From positions 868,001-932,000 of the forward strand of contig JAKVCS010000003.1 in assembly GCA_022448365.1 (NCBI GenBank): a stretch of 64,000 nucleotides of DNA. Direction: 5' to 3'. The stretch is from Saccharospirillaceae bacterium (lineage in GTDB: Bacteria > Pseudomonadota > Gammaproteobacteria > Pseudomonadales > Oceanobacteraceae). Both the position numbers and the translations under genes were made by a program. The notes below the pieces were generated by a model. The model searched no databases, was not told the origin of the DNA, and saw nothing but the letters and a program-made list of their open reading frames with translations. The first letter of the stretch is position 1; every line of letters begins with the position of its first letter. This document shows, one piece after another, positions 7,384-15,814 of the stretch.

Positions 7384-8649
7384 TTAACTGGCTCGGGAAA
7401 CGTTTTTTGATAAGGCATCTGCGATACAGCCGGATAAGATGTCCAGGCCACGATCCAGCAGCTCATTTTCAATCGTAAGTGGCGCTAACACCTTAACCAC
7501 CTGACCCTCAGAACCACTGGTTTCAATAACCAGATTACGTTTAAAGGCTAACGTCGTCACCGCATCGGCCATATTCCCGGATTTAAACTCCAGGCCTTGC
7601 ATAATCCCTTTCCCCTTGTGTTTCAGCTGACCGCCGTGCTTCGCCTGAATCTCCTTTAATCGCGCCTGTAAATGGGCTGCTTTTTTCTGAACCTCGTGGG
7701 AGAAATGATCATCAGACCAATAGTGTTCCAGCGCCTGTCGCGCAGTAATAAAGGCGTGGTTGTTGCCCCGAAAAGTACCGTTGTGTTCGCCCGGATTCCA
7801 GCTATCGAGCTGCTCTTTTAATAGAACGATGGCCATTGGCAAACCGTAACCACCAAGCGATTTCGACAAAGTAATTACATCCGGCTTGATACCAAATTCT
7901 TCAAAGCTGAAAAAGGTGCCACTTCGTCCACAACCAGCCTGAATATCGTCGACAATTAATACCATACTGTGACGGCGGCAGATTTCCTGAAGGCGTAACA
8001 TCCAGGCTTTACTGGCAACGTTTAAACCACCTTCACCTTGAATACACTCAACAATAACGCCGGCAGGATGACCCAGACCAGATGACTGATCTACCAGTGC
8101 TTTTTCAAAATATTCCAGCGTGTCGAGGTCACCCAGATAACCGTCATACGGCATAAACTGGACCCCTGGCAGAGGCATACCCACCGATTCTTTATATTTC
8201 TGATTAGCAGTAACCGCCACCGATCCCTGCGTCACACCATGAAAGCCGTTAGTAAAAGACACAATGGTATGACGTCCGGTATTTTTACGCGCAATTTTTA
8301 ACGCCGCTTCCACCGCATTGGTGCCGGTAGGACCTGTAAACTGAATGCGATAGTCCATTTTACGGGGCTTAAGAATGCGCTGTTGAAAGGATTCGAGAAA
8401 TGCCTGTTTTGCATCAGTATGCATGTCCAATCCATGCGTCATACCGTCCGAGTTAATATAATCAACCAGGGCTTGCTTAAATTTCGGATTATTGTGGCCA
8501 TAGTTCAACGTTCCGGCACCACCGAGAAAATCGATGTATTCCTTCCCTTCACTGTCCGTCAATAATGCATTCTGTGCTTTGGTAAATACTACCGGAAAAG
8601 CGCGACAATAGCCCCGGACATTTGATTCCAGTTGCTCAAAAATTTCCAT
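7384..8649 (-). CDS. ectB: L-2,4-diaminobutyrate--2-oxoglutarate transaminase
   Basis: 421 residues from the ATG at 8649, preceded by AGAGG with 6 nt spacing; an in-frame ATG at 8664 is too close to that site. Length and N-terminus fit EctB. It is a class III PLP aminotransferase converting aspartate semialdehyde to 2,4-diaminobutyrate. Visible are the GPTGTNAVEAALKIARKNTG cofactor loop, the IVDDIQAGCGRSG aspartate motif and the PLP lysine K263 in ITLSKSLGGYG. It lies between ectA and ectC, and ectA ends 24 bp upstream. Confidence 0.97.
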   Translation of the reverse strand: MEIFEQLESNVRGYCRAFPVVFTKAQNALLTDSEGKEYIDFLGGAGTLNYGHNNPKFKQALVDYINSDGMTHGLDMHTDAKQAFLESFQQRILKPRKMDYRIQFTGPTGTNAVEAALKIARKNTGRHTIVSFTNGFHGVTQGSVAVTANQKYKESVGMPLPGVQFMPYDGYLGDLDTLEYFEKALVDQSSGLGHPAGVIVECIQGEGGLNVASKAWMLRLQEICRRHSMVLIVDDIQAGCGRSGTFFSFEEFGIKPDVITLSKSLGGYGLPMAIVLLKEQLDSWNPGEHNGTFRGNNHAFITARQALEHYWSDDHFSHEVQKKAAHLQARLKEIQAKHGGQLKHKGKGIMQGLEFKSGNMADAVTTLAFKRNLVIETSGSEGQVVKVLAPLTIENELLDRGLDILSGCIADALSKNVSRAS

Positions 8650-8673
8650 CTTAAACCTCTTCATGAGAGTGTT

Positions 8674-9222
8674 TTAAAAAAGTGTGAAGGGGCCAATCAC
8701 CACCAGTTCTTCACTGTTGTGTTCACCAGCAAAATGTTGCTGTTCATCAAAAAACGTCTTGTGAATTAGCGGCGCACCGAGATTCAGAGCGAAGCGCCTG
8801 AAGGTGCTCCAGGAGGCGGTATTGTCGGCGGTGATGGTGGTGTGCAAATACGTCACACCACCCACACGACGCACCAATTGCTCCAGCATCTGACTGGCTA
8901 GGCCTTTGCCACGCTGACGGCTGTCTACGGCAACTTGCCAGATAAACAGGGTATTGGCTTGCTGCGGCAACCGGTAACCGGAGATAAATCCCACCATCTC
9001 TCCAGCCACTTCTGCAACAATACTGGTGTCACTGAAATGGCTGCACTGCAGCAGATTGCAGTACATAGAATTCTCATCGAGCGGTTTGCAACGTTGAACC
9101 AAGCGAAATACCTGGCTGCCGTCGGAGGGCTGCGGAGAACGAAAGTGGTACTCAGAAGTAGTGACAGATTGGGCGGTTTTACTGGGTAAAGAAAGATCGG
9201 ATGTTGGGCTCACAGAGTCCAT
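8674..9222 (-). CDS. ectA: L-2,4-diaminobutyrate acetyltransferase
   Basis: 182-residue GNAT enzyme that acetylates the gamma-amino group of diaminobutyrate, the second step of ectoine synthesis. The acetyl-CoA loop RQRGKGLA is at 103-109, and the family core CNLLQCSHFSDTSIVAE and WQVAVDSRQRGKGLA motifs are present. The ATG at 9222 has no strong ribosome-binding site, and a GTG three codons downstream is an alternative. It is the first gene of the ectABC operon. A long palindrome lies about 143-158 bp upstream and may be an operator. Confidence 0.96.
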   Translation of the reverse strand: MDSVSPTSDLSLPSKTAQSVTTSEYHFRSPQPSDGSQVFRLVQRCKPLDENSMYCNLLQCSHFSDTSIVAEVAGEMVGFISGYRLPQQANTLFIWQVAVDSRQRGKGLASQMLEQLVRRVGGVTYLHTTITADNTASWSTFRRFALNLGAPLIHKTFFDEQQHFAGEHNSEELVVIGPFTLF

Positions 9223-9364
9223 GGAATACAGAGCGACGCTTACCGGGAATACCGTTACGCCCTCAAATTTGCTTAGTGTTCTAAATATAATACCGCGCCC
9301 AATATTATTTACAACCCTAAGTATTTTTTCAAATCAATACAAAATCACAACCCTGAAATATTGA

Positions 9365-9380
9365 TTGAATGGCCATTCAA
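9365..9380. promoter_or_regulatory. 16-bp perfect palindrome upstream of ectABC
   Basis: TTGAATGGCCATTCAA is a perfect 16-bp palindrome about 143-158 bp upstream of the ectA start. The symmetry extends outwards by TTG/CAA with one mismatched pair. Palindromes of this size and form are typical of TetR-family operators, including BetI-type regulators of osmoprotectant genes. The cognate regulator is unknown. Confidence 0.5.
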
Positions 9381-9477
9381 CCAAGACAACCTAATTAGAG
9401 CACTAAGTTTTTGACGGAACACAACCTGGAAACAATTACTTAGTGCTGTATATTTTTGAGTTCAAAAGAGCTGAGGC

Positions 9478-9492
9478 GCATCCAATGGATGC
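9478..9492 (-). terminator. Possible hmp terminator hairpin
   Basis: GCATCC-AAT-GGATGC is a perfect 6-bp stem with a 3-nt loop starting 33 bp past the hmp stop codon, with partial GGC/GCC extension outside it. On the leftward strand only a short CTCTTTTG follows, so it is a weak intrinsic terminator at best. Confidence 0.35.
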
Positions 9493-9524
9493 ACCGCCCT
9501 ACCCGGGTTTTATCAGGTGACCAA

Positions 9525-10709
9525 TTACAGATCTTCATGAGGCCCGAATACTTCATAATGGATGCGTGATTCATCCACCTTTAGCGCCAGCAATTGCTGC
9601 TTGGCGAAACTCATAAAGCCGGTTGGGCCACACAAATAAAAGTCGCCGTCAGCCAATGGCAAATCATCAATCAAAGAAATATCCATATATCCGTGGAACG
9701 TATTCTCCGCTTTCGGCGCCTCTGTCTGATACCAGCTATAGACTGTCAGATTCACGTCCTTCGCCAGATTTCGATTGGTTTTACGAAAGCTGTGTTGCCC
9801 TGGGTTTTCGCACGCATGAAGGTAATAAACCAGGCGTTGCGGTTGTTCTGCCGCAACGGTTTCCAACATGGCCTGCATAGGTGTTAAACCCACACCGGCT
9901 GAAATCAGGACTAAGGGGTTATCATCGCTCTTTAAATAAAATTCTCCTGCAGGAGCGTACAAAGTAACCCGCTCCCCCAAGCGTAAATTATCGTGCAGAA
10001 AGTTCGAAACCACACCCGGACGCCCTAAAATTTCACGCTTAACAGAAATCTGATAGCGGTCAGTTTGTGCTGCGGATGATAACGAATATTGGCGTATTTC
10101 CCGGTATTTACTACCCTCTGGTTGAACTTCAATGCCGACATACTGGCCTGGCAAGTATGCTGCAACGTCACCGCCATCGACCGGCTCAAATACCAGTGTC
10201 TTTACCAGCTCCGATTCGATGCGTTTCCCGCTTAAAAAAAACTCCCGACCATTTTTCCAGCCGCCTTGTCGCTCCGAATTTTGTTGGTAAATTTGTTGCT
10301 CTCGGCCGATAAAAATATCAGCCAATTGCTGGTAAGCATATTTCCAGGCTTCTTCGATTTCGGCAGTAAACTGGTCCGGGACCAGTTCACGTAAGGTTTC
10401 CAATAAGTGATGACCAACAATGGGATAATGTTCAGCAAGAATGTTCATACTGCTGTGTTTTTGCGCAATCCGCTCCACCATAGCCAACAGAGTTTCTGGC
10501 GTATCCAGGTGTTTGGCATAGACAGCGATGGCAGAAAACAAAGCAAACTGCTGACGTCCGGAGTGTTGGTTACTCATATTAAAGATATGCTTAACTTCCG
10601 GATTATCGCGAAACATACGCTGATAAAAATACTCGGTTACCGCCGGACCTGCACTTTCCAATATTGGCACGGTACTTTTAACAAGATCGATATGATGTTG
10701 AGATAACAT
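9525..10709 (-). CDS. hmp: Flavohemoprotein, nitric oxide dioxygenase
   Basis: 394 residues from the ATG at 10709 (GGAG 5 nt upstream; the frame extends further upstream without support). It oxidises NO to nitrate with O2 and NAD(P)H. The globin domain (1-140) has heme-proximal H85 and distal Y29 and Q53 at the same numbers as E. coli Hmp. The FAD domain has RQYSLSSA, and the NAD domain has ISAGVGLTPMQAM and YLCGPTGFM. It is the last gene of the small membrane protein-nnrS-hmp operon, 60 bp after nnrS, and is probably NorR-dependent through the upstream sigma-54 promoter. Confidence 0.96.
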   Translation of the reverse strand: MLSQHHIDLVKSTVPILESAGPAVTEYFYQRMFRDNPEVKHIFNMSNQHSGRQQFALFSAIAVYAKHLDTPETLLAMVERIAQKHSSMNILAEHYPIVGHHLLETLRELVPDQFTAEIEEAWKYAYQQLADIFIGREQQIYQQNSERQGGWKNGREFFLSGKRIESELVKTLVFEPVDGGDVAAYLPGQYVGIEVQPEGSKYREIRQYSLSSAAQTDRYQISVKREILGRPGVVSNFLHDNLRLGERVTLYAPAGEFYLKSDDNPLVLISAGVGLTPMQAMLETVAAEQPQRLVYYLHACENPGQHSFRKTNRNLAKDVNLTVYSWYQTEAPKAENTFHGYMDISLIDDLPLADGDFYLCGPTGFMSFAKQQLLALKVDESRIHYEVFGPHEDL

Positions 10710-10768
10710 ATAATCTCCATTTTTCTGAGTAAAAAATTCAAATAAATTTCGTATTAATACAGTTTTTT

Positions 10769-12010
10769 TCACTGCCTCAATATCGGATAATAGATATAAC
10801 AGAACACTAAAAAGGCAATTGCCCAGCATAACGCTGAAATATTCCACCCCCATAAAGACAGTTGAATAAGCGGAAAAATGAAACGTACTGAGGCCGCGAT
10901 AAAAATCAGTAAAAAAGCTGCTGTCATCCATTTTCCGACACTCAGGGCTCGCCCGGTATGACCGAGGGAAACTCGACTAATCATTGCCAGAATCATTCCA
11001 CCCAGCGTGCCAATGGTAATAAGATGAAAAGCATCACTACGACCGATCAAATGAGTTTCCTGGCTAACACCAACCAGCACCAGTCCGACACCAAGGCAGA
11101 AATACGAAGCGTGTAATGACCACAACAATGGAATCTTAATCGTACTGAACGGCGCCCAATGCGATTGTCGGTATAAATGCAAAACACCAACCAGAGCCAA
11201 TAACCACTCGGGCTTAAAGAAATCGTTGCGAAAGATTTCCAGCCAGCCATCGAATAAAAAACAGAGTCCCGCGACCAACGAAACAAGTAGCAAACCAGCA
11301 TCCAGCTTTTGATTGCTGCGCACATTGGCATCAATGCCAACCATGCGACAGCCATTGCGGGTAAACATTGGTATTACACGCCCCGCCACTACCGAAACAA
11401 TGACACCAAAAAATAAAATAGCACTCTGGCCGATATGTAGCGCATGACTAAAAACGTTACCGTAGGCCAGAAAAATAAACAGGAGATTTAAACAGCCAAT
11501 GACGCTTAGCAAAGGCAAAAATAGATAATTACGCCGGCTACGCGCACGTATTATCAGCTGGGCGAAAAAGCCAATCACCAGCGCCCACCAACTGAATTGC
11601 AACAGCAGGACAATCAGCATCAGCGTTTGACTGAACGGCCACCACGATTGCCAGATCAATAACCGCAACACAAGCCAGATTGTAGTTAGCCACATCAATG
11701 CCTTACCGTGCATACTGCGTAAATTGGTCCAGGTTTGAACAGCGGTTAATAAAAACCCCGCCGCAATCGTCAATACAAAACCGAATACCATCTCATGGAT
11801 ATGCCACAACACCGGATTGAAGTTCGGCTGCCAGCTGGTAGCCGAATTTAACAATGCCGCCCATAACAAAACGGCGATCACAGAAAAACCACTGGCCAAT
11901 AAAAACAACGGCCTGAATGCAAGGTCCCAGATTGGTGCAGATGAATTCATTACAAAATGTCCGCCAGACGCTGTCTTGGTTGCGGACAAAGGGGGGCTGC
12001 GTTGGCTCAT
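10769..12010 (-). CDS. nnrS: NnrS-family heme/copper membrane protein
   Basis: 413 residues, almost entirely hydrophobic, with about 12 predicted membrane segments. NnrS proteins are NO-responsive inner-membrane proteins that protect iron metabolism during nitrosative stress. Family features include WDLAFRPLFLLASGF near the N-terminus, the HEMVFGF motif (histidine in a membrane helix), VVAGRVIPMFTRNG and HLITIGTLGGMILAMISRVSLGHTGR, whose histidines may bind heme. The start ATG at 12010 overlaps the end of the upstream small gene almost exactly (stop at 12012). An ATG 20 codons in is an alternative. Confidence 0.93.
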   Translation of the reverse strand: MSQRSPPLSATKTASGGHFVMNSSAPIWDLAFRPLFLLASGFSVIAVLLWAALLNSATSWQPNFNPVLWHIHEMVFGFVLTIAAGFLLTAVQTWTNLRSMHGKALMWLTTIWLVLRLLIWQSWWPFSQTLMLIVLLLQFSWWALVIGFFAQLIIRARSRRNYLFLPLLSVIGCLNLLFIFLAYGNVFSHALHIGQSAILFFGVIVSVVAGRVIPMFTRNGCRMVGIDANVRSNQKLDAGLLLVSLVAGLCFLFDGWLEIFRNDFFKPEWLLALVGVLHLYRQSHWAPFSTIKIPLLWSLHASYFCLGVGLVLVGVSQETHLIGRSDAFHLITIGTLGGMILAMISRVSLGHTGRALSVGKWMTAAFLLIFIAASVRFIFPLIQLSLWGWNISALCWAIAFLVFCYIYYPILRQ

Positions 12011-12011
12011 C

Positions 12012-12320
12012 TCAGTATGGCTCCTGCACCGCTGATTCAGGAGACGCGAGCGCCTTCAGCCCGGCAAAGCGGTTTAATGCGATGGAGCGCATGATGTAGC
12101 CAAACTTCACCACGGTGGCGAACAATAACGTGCCGATATGGGCGAGCACCTGAGTCGACATGGAAAACCAGTGCGCATAGGTATAGCTGACTAACACCGA
12201 CAACACGGTCAAGGTCAGACCCAATATCATGCCCCAGTTGCCGATCACCAACAGACAGTGAAACTGACGAGCATTGTGAATATCGGGACGTTGGCCACCC
12301 AGGTGAAAATGTGAATACAT
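12012..12320 (-). CDS. Small His-rich membrane protein in NO-stress operon
   Basis: 102 residues; GAGG lies 7 nt before the ATG at 12320. There are two predicted membrane segments (about 23-46 and 57-80), each with histidines at or near its ends: HFHLGGQRPDIHNARQFH at the N-terminus, YAHWF between, and LAHIGTLLF in the second. It is the first gene after the sigma-54 promoter and NorR sites, followed 1 nt later by nnrS and then hmp, so it should be part of the NO response. I do not know a characterised homologue; a heme- or NO-related role is inferred from context only. Confidence 0.7.
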   Translation of the reverse strand: MYSHFHLGGQRPDIHNARQFHCLLVIGNWGMILGLTLTVLSVLVSYTYAHWFSMSTQVLAHIGTLLFATVVKFGYIMRSIALNRFAGLKALASPESAVQEPY

Positions 12321-12371
12321 ACATAAACCTCAACATATCAGTGCAAGTTAACTGCTTATGTATTGTCTTTA

Positions 12372-12388
12372 GCGAAGACCATGCCAAC
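12372..12388 (-). promoter_or_regulatory. Sigma-54 promoter for the nnrS-hmp operon
   Basis: On the minus strand, TTGGCATGGTCTTCGCT has the required GG-N10-GC spacing of a -24/-12 element (consensus TGGCAC-N5-TTGC). It lies about 52-68 bp upstream of the small membrane-protein start. The three NorR sites lie 54-110 bp further upstream, a normal enhancer position. Confidence 0.75.
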
Positions 12389-12441
12389 CAAATTTACCCC
12401 ATACATTTCAATAACTTAAAAGAAAAATCCCCTCTATCGCA

Positions 12442-12496
12442 GTCATTTTGACTACATAATTTATGAGTCATTTTGACTTCAATATGTTATATAGAC
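12442..12496. promoter_or_regulatory. Three NorR binding sites
   Basis: NorR recognises GT-N7-AC with a GTCA/TGAC inverted repeat. Three copies are present: GTCATTTTGAC at 12442-12452, GTCATTTTGAC at 12467-12477, and the degenerate GTTATATAGAC at 12486-12496. Three sites upstream of a sigma-54 promoter match the arrangement known for E. coli norVW. They also lie 30-84 bp before the norR start, so autoregulation is possible. Confidence 0.8.
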
Positions 12497-12525
12497 TCAT
12501 AACTATCAACACCCGGTGAACTGTT

Positions 12526-14154
12526 ATGAGTCCGATATCCCTGAACGCCCTGATTGAACTGGCTATCGATTTGAGTCATAGCCTGGTGGATGACGATCGC
12601 TTCGAACGCCTGCTTACGCATATCCGCAAAGCCATTAACTGCGATGCTGTGGTGCTATTAACGCTGCAAGGCGATTTCCTCAAACCGCTGGCGCAACAGG
12701 GGTTGACGACTGAAGTACTGGGCCGTCGTTTCGACATCCAGCAACACCCACGCTTTATCGAAATTTGTCAGGCTAAAATGCCAGTTCGATTCGACAGTGA
12801 GTCCGAACTGCCCGACCCCTACGATGGCTTGTTACTGGCCACGGAAGGCGATTTGCCGGTGCATTCCTGTATGGGGCTGCCATTGCTGTTTGCAGGCAAT
12901 TTAATTGGTGTACTAACCCTCGACAGCCTGACACCCAACGAATTTGACGATATTCCCGCCCGCACGCTGGATATTATTTCTGCCATTTCTTCAGCGGCAT
13001 TAAAGAATGCCCTGACGCTGGAGCTGTATCAGCGCGATGCCAGTCATGCCAGAGCTGTGGTCGAGGAATTGACCCAGACAGCATTGACCAAAGACGGTGG
13101 TGAACTGATTGGCGATAGTGAGCCAATGCTGCGCCTGAAGCAGGAAATACAGATTGTTGCAGGGTCTGACTTCACGGCACTGATTCAGGGAGAAACCGGC
13201 GTGGGTAAAGAACTGGTTGCCCGCACCATTCATCAGCAATCAAACCGGAATAACGGCCCCCTGGTTTACGTTAACTGCGCCGCACTGCCGGAAAACCTGA
13301 TCGAAAGTGAATTATTTGGCCATGTGAAAGGCGCATTTACCGGTGCCAGTCAAAACCGCTCAGGCAAGTTCACCATTGCGAACAACGGCACCTTATTTCT
13401 CGACGAAATCGGTGAAATGCCGCTGCAGGTTCAAAGCAAATTGTTACGTGCGCTTCAGAGTCAGGAAATTCAGCCGGTAGGACAGGATAAAACGCACAAA
13501 GTGGATGTCCGTATCATTGCAGCGACGAATCGTGATTTGCAGCAAGAAGTTGAAAACGGAGAGTTCCGCGCCGACTTATACCATCGCTTGAGTGTCTACC
13601 CACTCACGGTGCCACCACTGCGTCTGCGGAGGCAAGATATCGTATTGCTGAGCGGATATTTTGTTGAGTTGATGCGTCGTAAGCTGGGCTTACAACAAAT
13701 CAAATTTGCGGCGAAAGTGATGCCCTACCTCAGTCGTTACGACTGGCCTGGCAACATCCGCGAACTGGAACATTGCATCAATCGAGCGGCGCTGAAAGCA
13801 CGCAGCCGCAGCGCGGTAAACGAAGCCATTATCGCCATTACCCAAGGTGATATTGGCGTATTGCAGACGGATCACGAAATGCTGCCAGATACGGGCCTGC
13901 AGAGCGAAAGCGTATCGGCGCAACTCAGCGCTGCGTCTGCTAGTCCGACTGCGCAGGCCAATCATGCTATCGAACCGGTCAATAACCTGAAGCATGCGAC
14001 GGAACAATTTCAGCGCCAGTGTATTCTTCAGGCGTTGGAGTTCAGCAAGGGGAACTGGGCCGCTGCAGCCCGTCAGCTGGATATGGATCGGGCCAATTTA
14101 TCGCGAATGGCGAAACGTTTGAATATTCAGGTCGAACGCTCTGTCCGCGGCTGA
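12526..14154 (+). CDS. norR: Nitric oxide-responsive sigma-54 activator NorR
   Basis: 542 residues. The N-terminal GAF domain keeps the non-heme iron ligands known from E. coli NorR: D100 (DPYDG), C115 (HSCMGLP) and D133 (LTLDSL), equivalent to D99, C113 and D131. The AAA+ domain has Walker A GETGVGKE (222-229), the sigma-54 contact loop GAFTGA (269-274) and Walker B LFLDEI (290-295). A Fis-type helix-turn-helix is at the C-terminus. When NO binds the iron, GAF repression of the ATPase is relieved. It is divergent from the small membrane protein-nnrS-hmp operon, its likely target. Confidence 0.96.
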   Translation: MSPISLNALIELAIDLSHSLVDDDRFERLLTHIRKAINCDAVVLLTLQGDFLKPLAQQGLTTEVLGRRFDIQQHPRFIEICQAKMPVRFDSESELPDPYDGLLLATEGDLPVHSCMGLPLLFAGNLIGVLTLDSLTPNEFDDIPARTLDIISAISSAALKNALTLELYQRDASHARAVVEELTQTALTKDGGELIGDSEPMLRLKQEIQIVAGSDFTALIQGETGVGKELVARTIHQQSNRNNGPLVYVNCAALPENLIESELFGHVKGAFTGASQNRSGKFTIANNGTLFLDEIGEMPLQVQSKLLRALQSQEIQPVGQDKTHKVDVRIIAATNRDLQQEVENGEFRADLYHRLSVYPLTVPPLRLRRQDIVLLSGYFVELMRRKLGLQQIKFAAKVMPYLSRYDWPGNIRELEHCINRAALKARSRSAVNEAIIAITQGDIGVLQTDHEMLPDTGLQSESVSAQLSAASASPTAQANHAIEPVNNLKHATEQFQRQCILQALEFSKGNWAAAARQLDMDRANLSRMAKRLNIQVERSVRG

Positions 14155-14246
14155 TGTTGCGGCGTATTGCAAACCCCTTATATTTCGCTGATCCCACGTT
14201 ATAATCGCGTCTTCCCTTAAGATGGACCGAAATTTCAGGATCTGAC

Positions 14247-15566
14247 ATGAGTAATAAACCCAATCGCGATGCCCTGCTGGCTACCGCTCACACTCATATG
14301 CCAATGGGCGTTGCCGACAGCTACCGCTATTGGGGCGACGAAAACACCGTATTCGTTAAGAACATGAAAGGCTGCACCATCACTGATGAAGATGAGCAAA
14401 CCTTCGTGGATTTCCGTCTGGCTTATGGCCCAATCATTCTGGGGTACCGCGACGAGCGCATCGACAATGCGGTGATCGACAGCATCCGGAATATCGGCAC
14501 CATGACGGGCTTCTCCACTAAGATGGATTCCGACGTGATCGAGCTGGTGAAATCCATGTGCCCTCAGATCGAGAAAATGCGTTTCGCTAACTCAGGCACC
14601 GAAGCCGTGTTGGGAGCTATCCGCACCGCGCGCGGTTATACCGGCCGCAATAAAGTGGTTGTGGTCGAAGGTGGTTTCCACGGTCTATACGATGAAATGA
14701 TGTGGAAACCTGACGTAGACAGCTGGAACCCGGAGTCAGGCACAGTTCCGGAGATCAAATCATTCGGAGGAGGAATTCCAGAGGCCAGTCGTGAACATCT
14801 GGAAACTGTTTCTCTGAACGACGGCGATGCCCTGGATGAGGTCTTCTCCCGTGTTGGAGATGATATTGCGGCCATCGTGATTGAGCCAATTATGGGAAAC
14901 TGTGGTTCGATAGCCTCAACGCCGCATTACATGCAGAAACTGCGCGATATCTGTGATCAGAACGGCTCACTGCTGATCATTGATGAGGTAAAAACCGGTT
15001 TCCGTGTTGCCAAAGGGGGCGCACAGCAGCTATACGGAATTTACGCCGATCTGACCACCTACGCCAAAGCCATGGGTAACGGCTACCCGGTTGCAGCCTT
15101 TGGTGGAAAAGCCGCCATTATGGATAAAATCAGCTTTGGGAAAGATGGCGTTACCCACGGCGGAACCTACACAGCAAACCTCATTGCTCTCAGCGCTGCC
15201 AAAGCGACCCTGAGCACATTACGTGACACCGATGCGTTAGACAGCATCAACGCCACCGGTAAAAAGATTCAGGGCATTCTGGCGAACGTGTTCGATAAGT
15301 TTGGCGTTGATCACCGCTTTGCTGGTCCGGATTCCATGTTTGGTATTCACCTGGGCACGATCGTGCCGCAGAACTACCGCGACTGGAAACAAACCAACAG
15401 CGATCTGTATACCGAGTTTGCACACAACCTGATTAGACACGGCGTTATGCTGGAACCGGACTCTCGCGAGCCATGGTTTATCTGCGAAGCGCATAAAGAG
15501 ATGGATTTCGATTGGCTGGCACGCGTGGCTGAGCAATCGATGCAACAAGCCCTGGACGCGCAATAG
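14247..15566 (+). CDS. Class III aminotransferase, glutamate-1-semialdehyde mutase-like
   Basis: 439 residues of PLP fold type I. The cofactor loop NSGTEAVLGAIRTARGYTGR, the aspartate motif IIDEVKTGFR and the PLP lysine K274 (TTYAKAMGNGYPVAAFGG) resemble HemL. However, the lysine motif and N-terminus differ from authentic HemL (normally TLGKIIGGG), so I would not name it hemL. It probably uses another amino or semialdehyde substrate. It has its own strong terminator downstream and stands alone between norR and the cyclic-nucleotide-binding gene. The ATG at 14247 follows AGGATCTGAC. Confidence 0.85.
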   Translation: MSNKPNRDALLATAHTHMPMGVADSYRYWGDENTVFVKNMKGCTITDEDEQTFVDFRLAYGPIILGYRDERIDNAVIDSIRNIGTMTGFSTKMDSDVIELVKSMCPQIEKMRFANSGTEAVLGAIRTARGYTGRNKVVVVEGGFHGLYDEMMWKPDVDSWNPESGTVPEIKSFGGGIPEASREHLETVSLNDGDALDEVFSRVGDDIAAIVIEPIMGNCGSIASTPHYMQKLRDICDQNGSLLIIDEVKTGFRVAKGGAQQLYGIYADLTTYAKAMGNGYPVAAFGGKAAIMDKISFGKDGVTHGGTYTANLIALSAAKATLSTLRDTDALDSINATGKKIQGILANVFDKFGVDHRFAGPDSMFGIHLGTIVPQNYRDWKQTNSDLYTEFAHNLIRHGVMLEPDSREPWFICEAHKEMDFDWLARVAEQSMQQALDAQ

Positions 15567-15603
15567 CCTTGCATTGGTTTATTGCATGACACATCACACG
15601 AAT

Positions 15604-15630
15604 AAAAACGGCCTGAGAGCCGTTTTTATT
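15604..15630 (+). terminator. Rho-independent terminator of the aminotransferase gene
   Basis: AAAAACGGC and GCCGTTTTT form a perfect stem around the loop CTGAGA, followed by ATTT, 38 bp after the stop codon. The A/T arms make it potentially bidirectional. Confidence 0.9.
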
Positions 15631-15814
15631 TCCCTTCAATAACCGGTAGTAGCGACACCCGCTCACTTCCACTGTCAGCGCCGCGGCAGCCAGATCACGA
15701 CAACCACCAACAAAAATACAACAATCCACCTCACAGAAGCTGTTTCTGAAGCTTTATTACTGTGCCTGGCATGCTATATTGCAGCCTGTTGTAAATACTG
15801 AACAAGGGCAAAAT

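Larger units (their letters stand above)
9223..9524. other. ectABC upstream region
   Basis: This is a 302-bp gene-free region between the hmp stop codon and ectA. It should hold the osmotically controlled ectA promoter. It contains the palindrome at 9365-9380 and the hairpin at 9478-9492. I cannot assign the -35 and -10 boxes confidently. Confidence 0.5.

Noticed and set aside
10710-10931. Longer start for hmp
   Set aside because: The upstream 74 codons do not match flavohemoprotein sequence, and the ATG at 10709 has a good ribosome-binding site with H85 and Y29 in register with E. coli Hmp.
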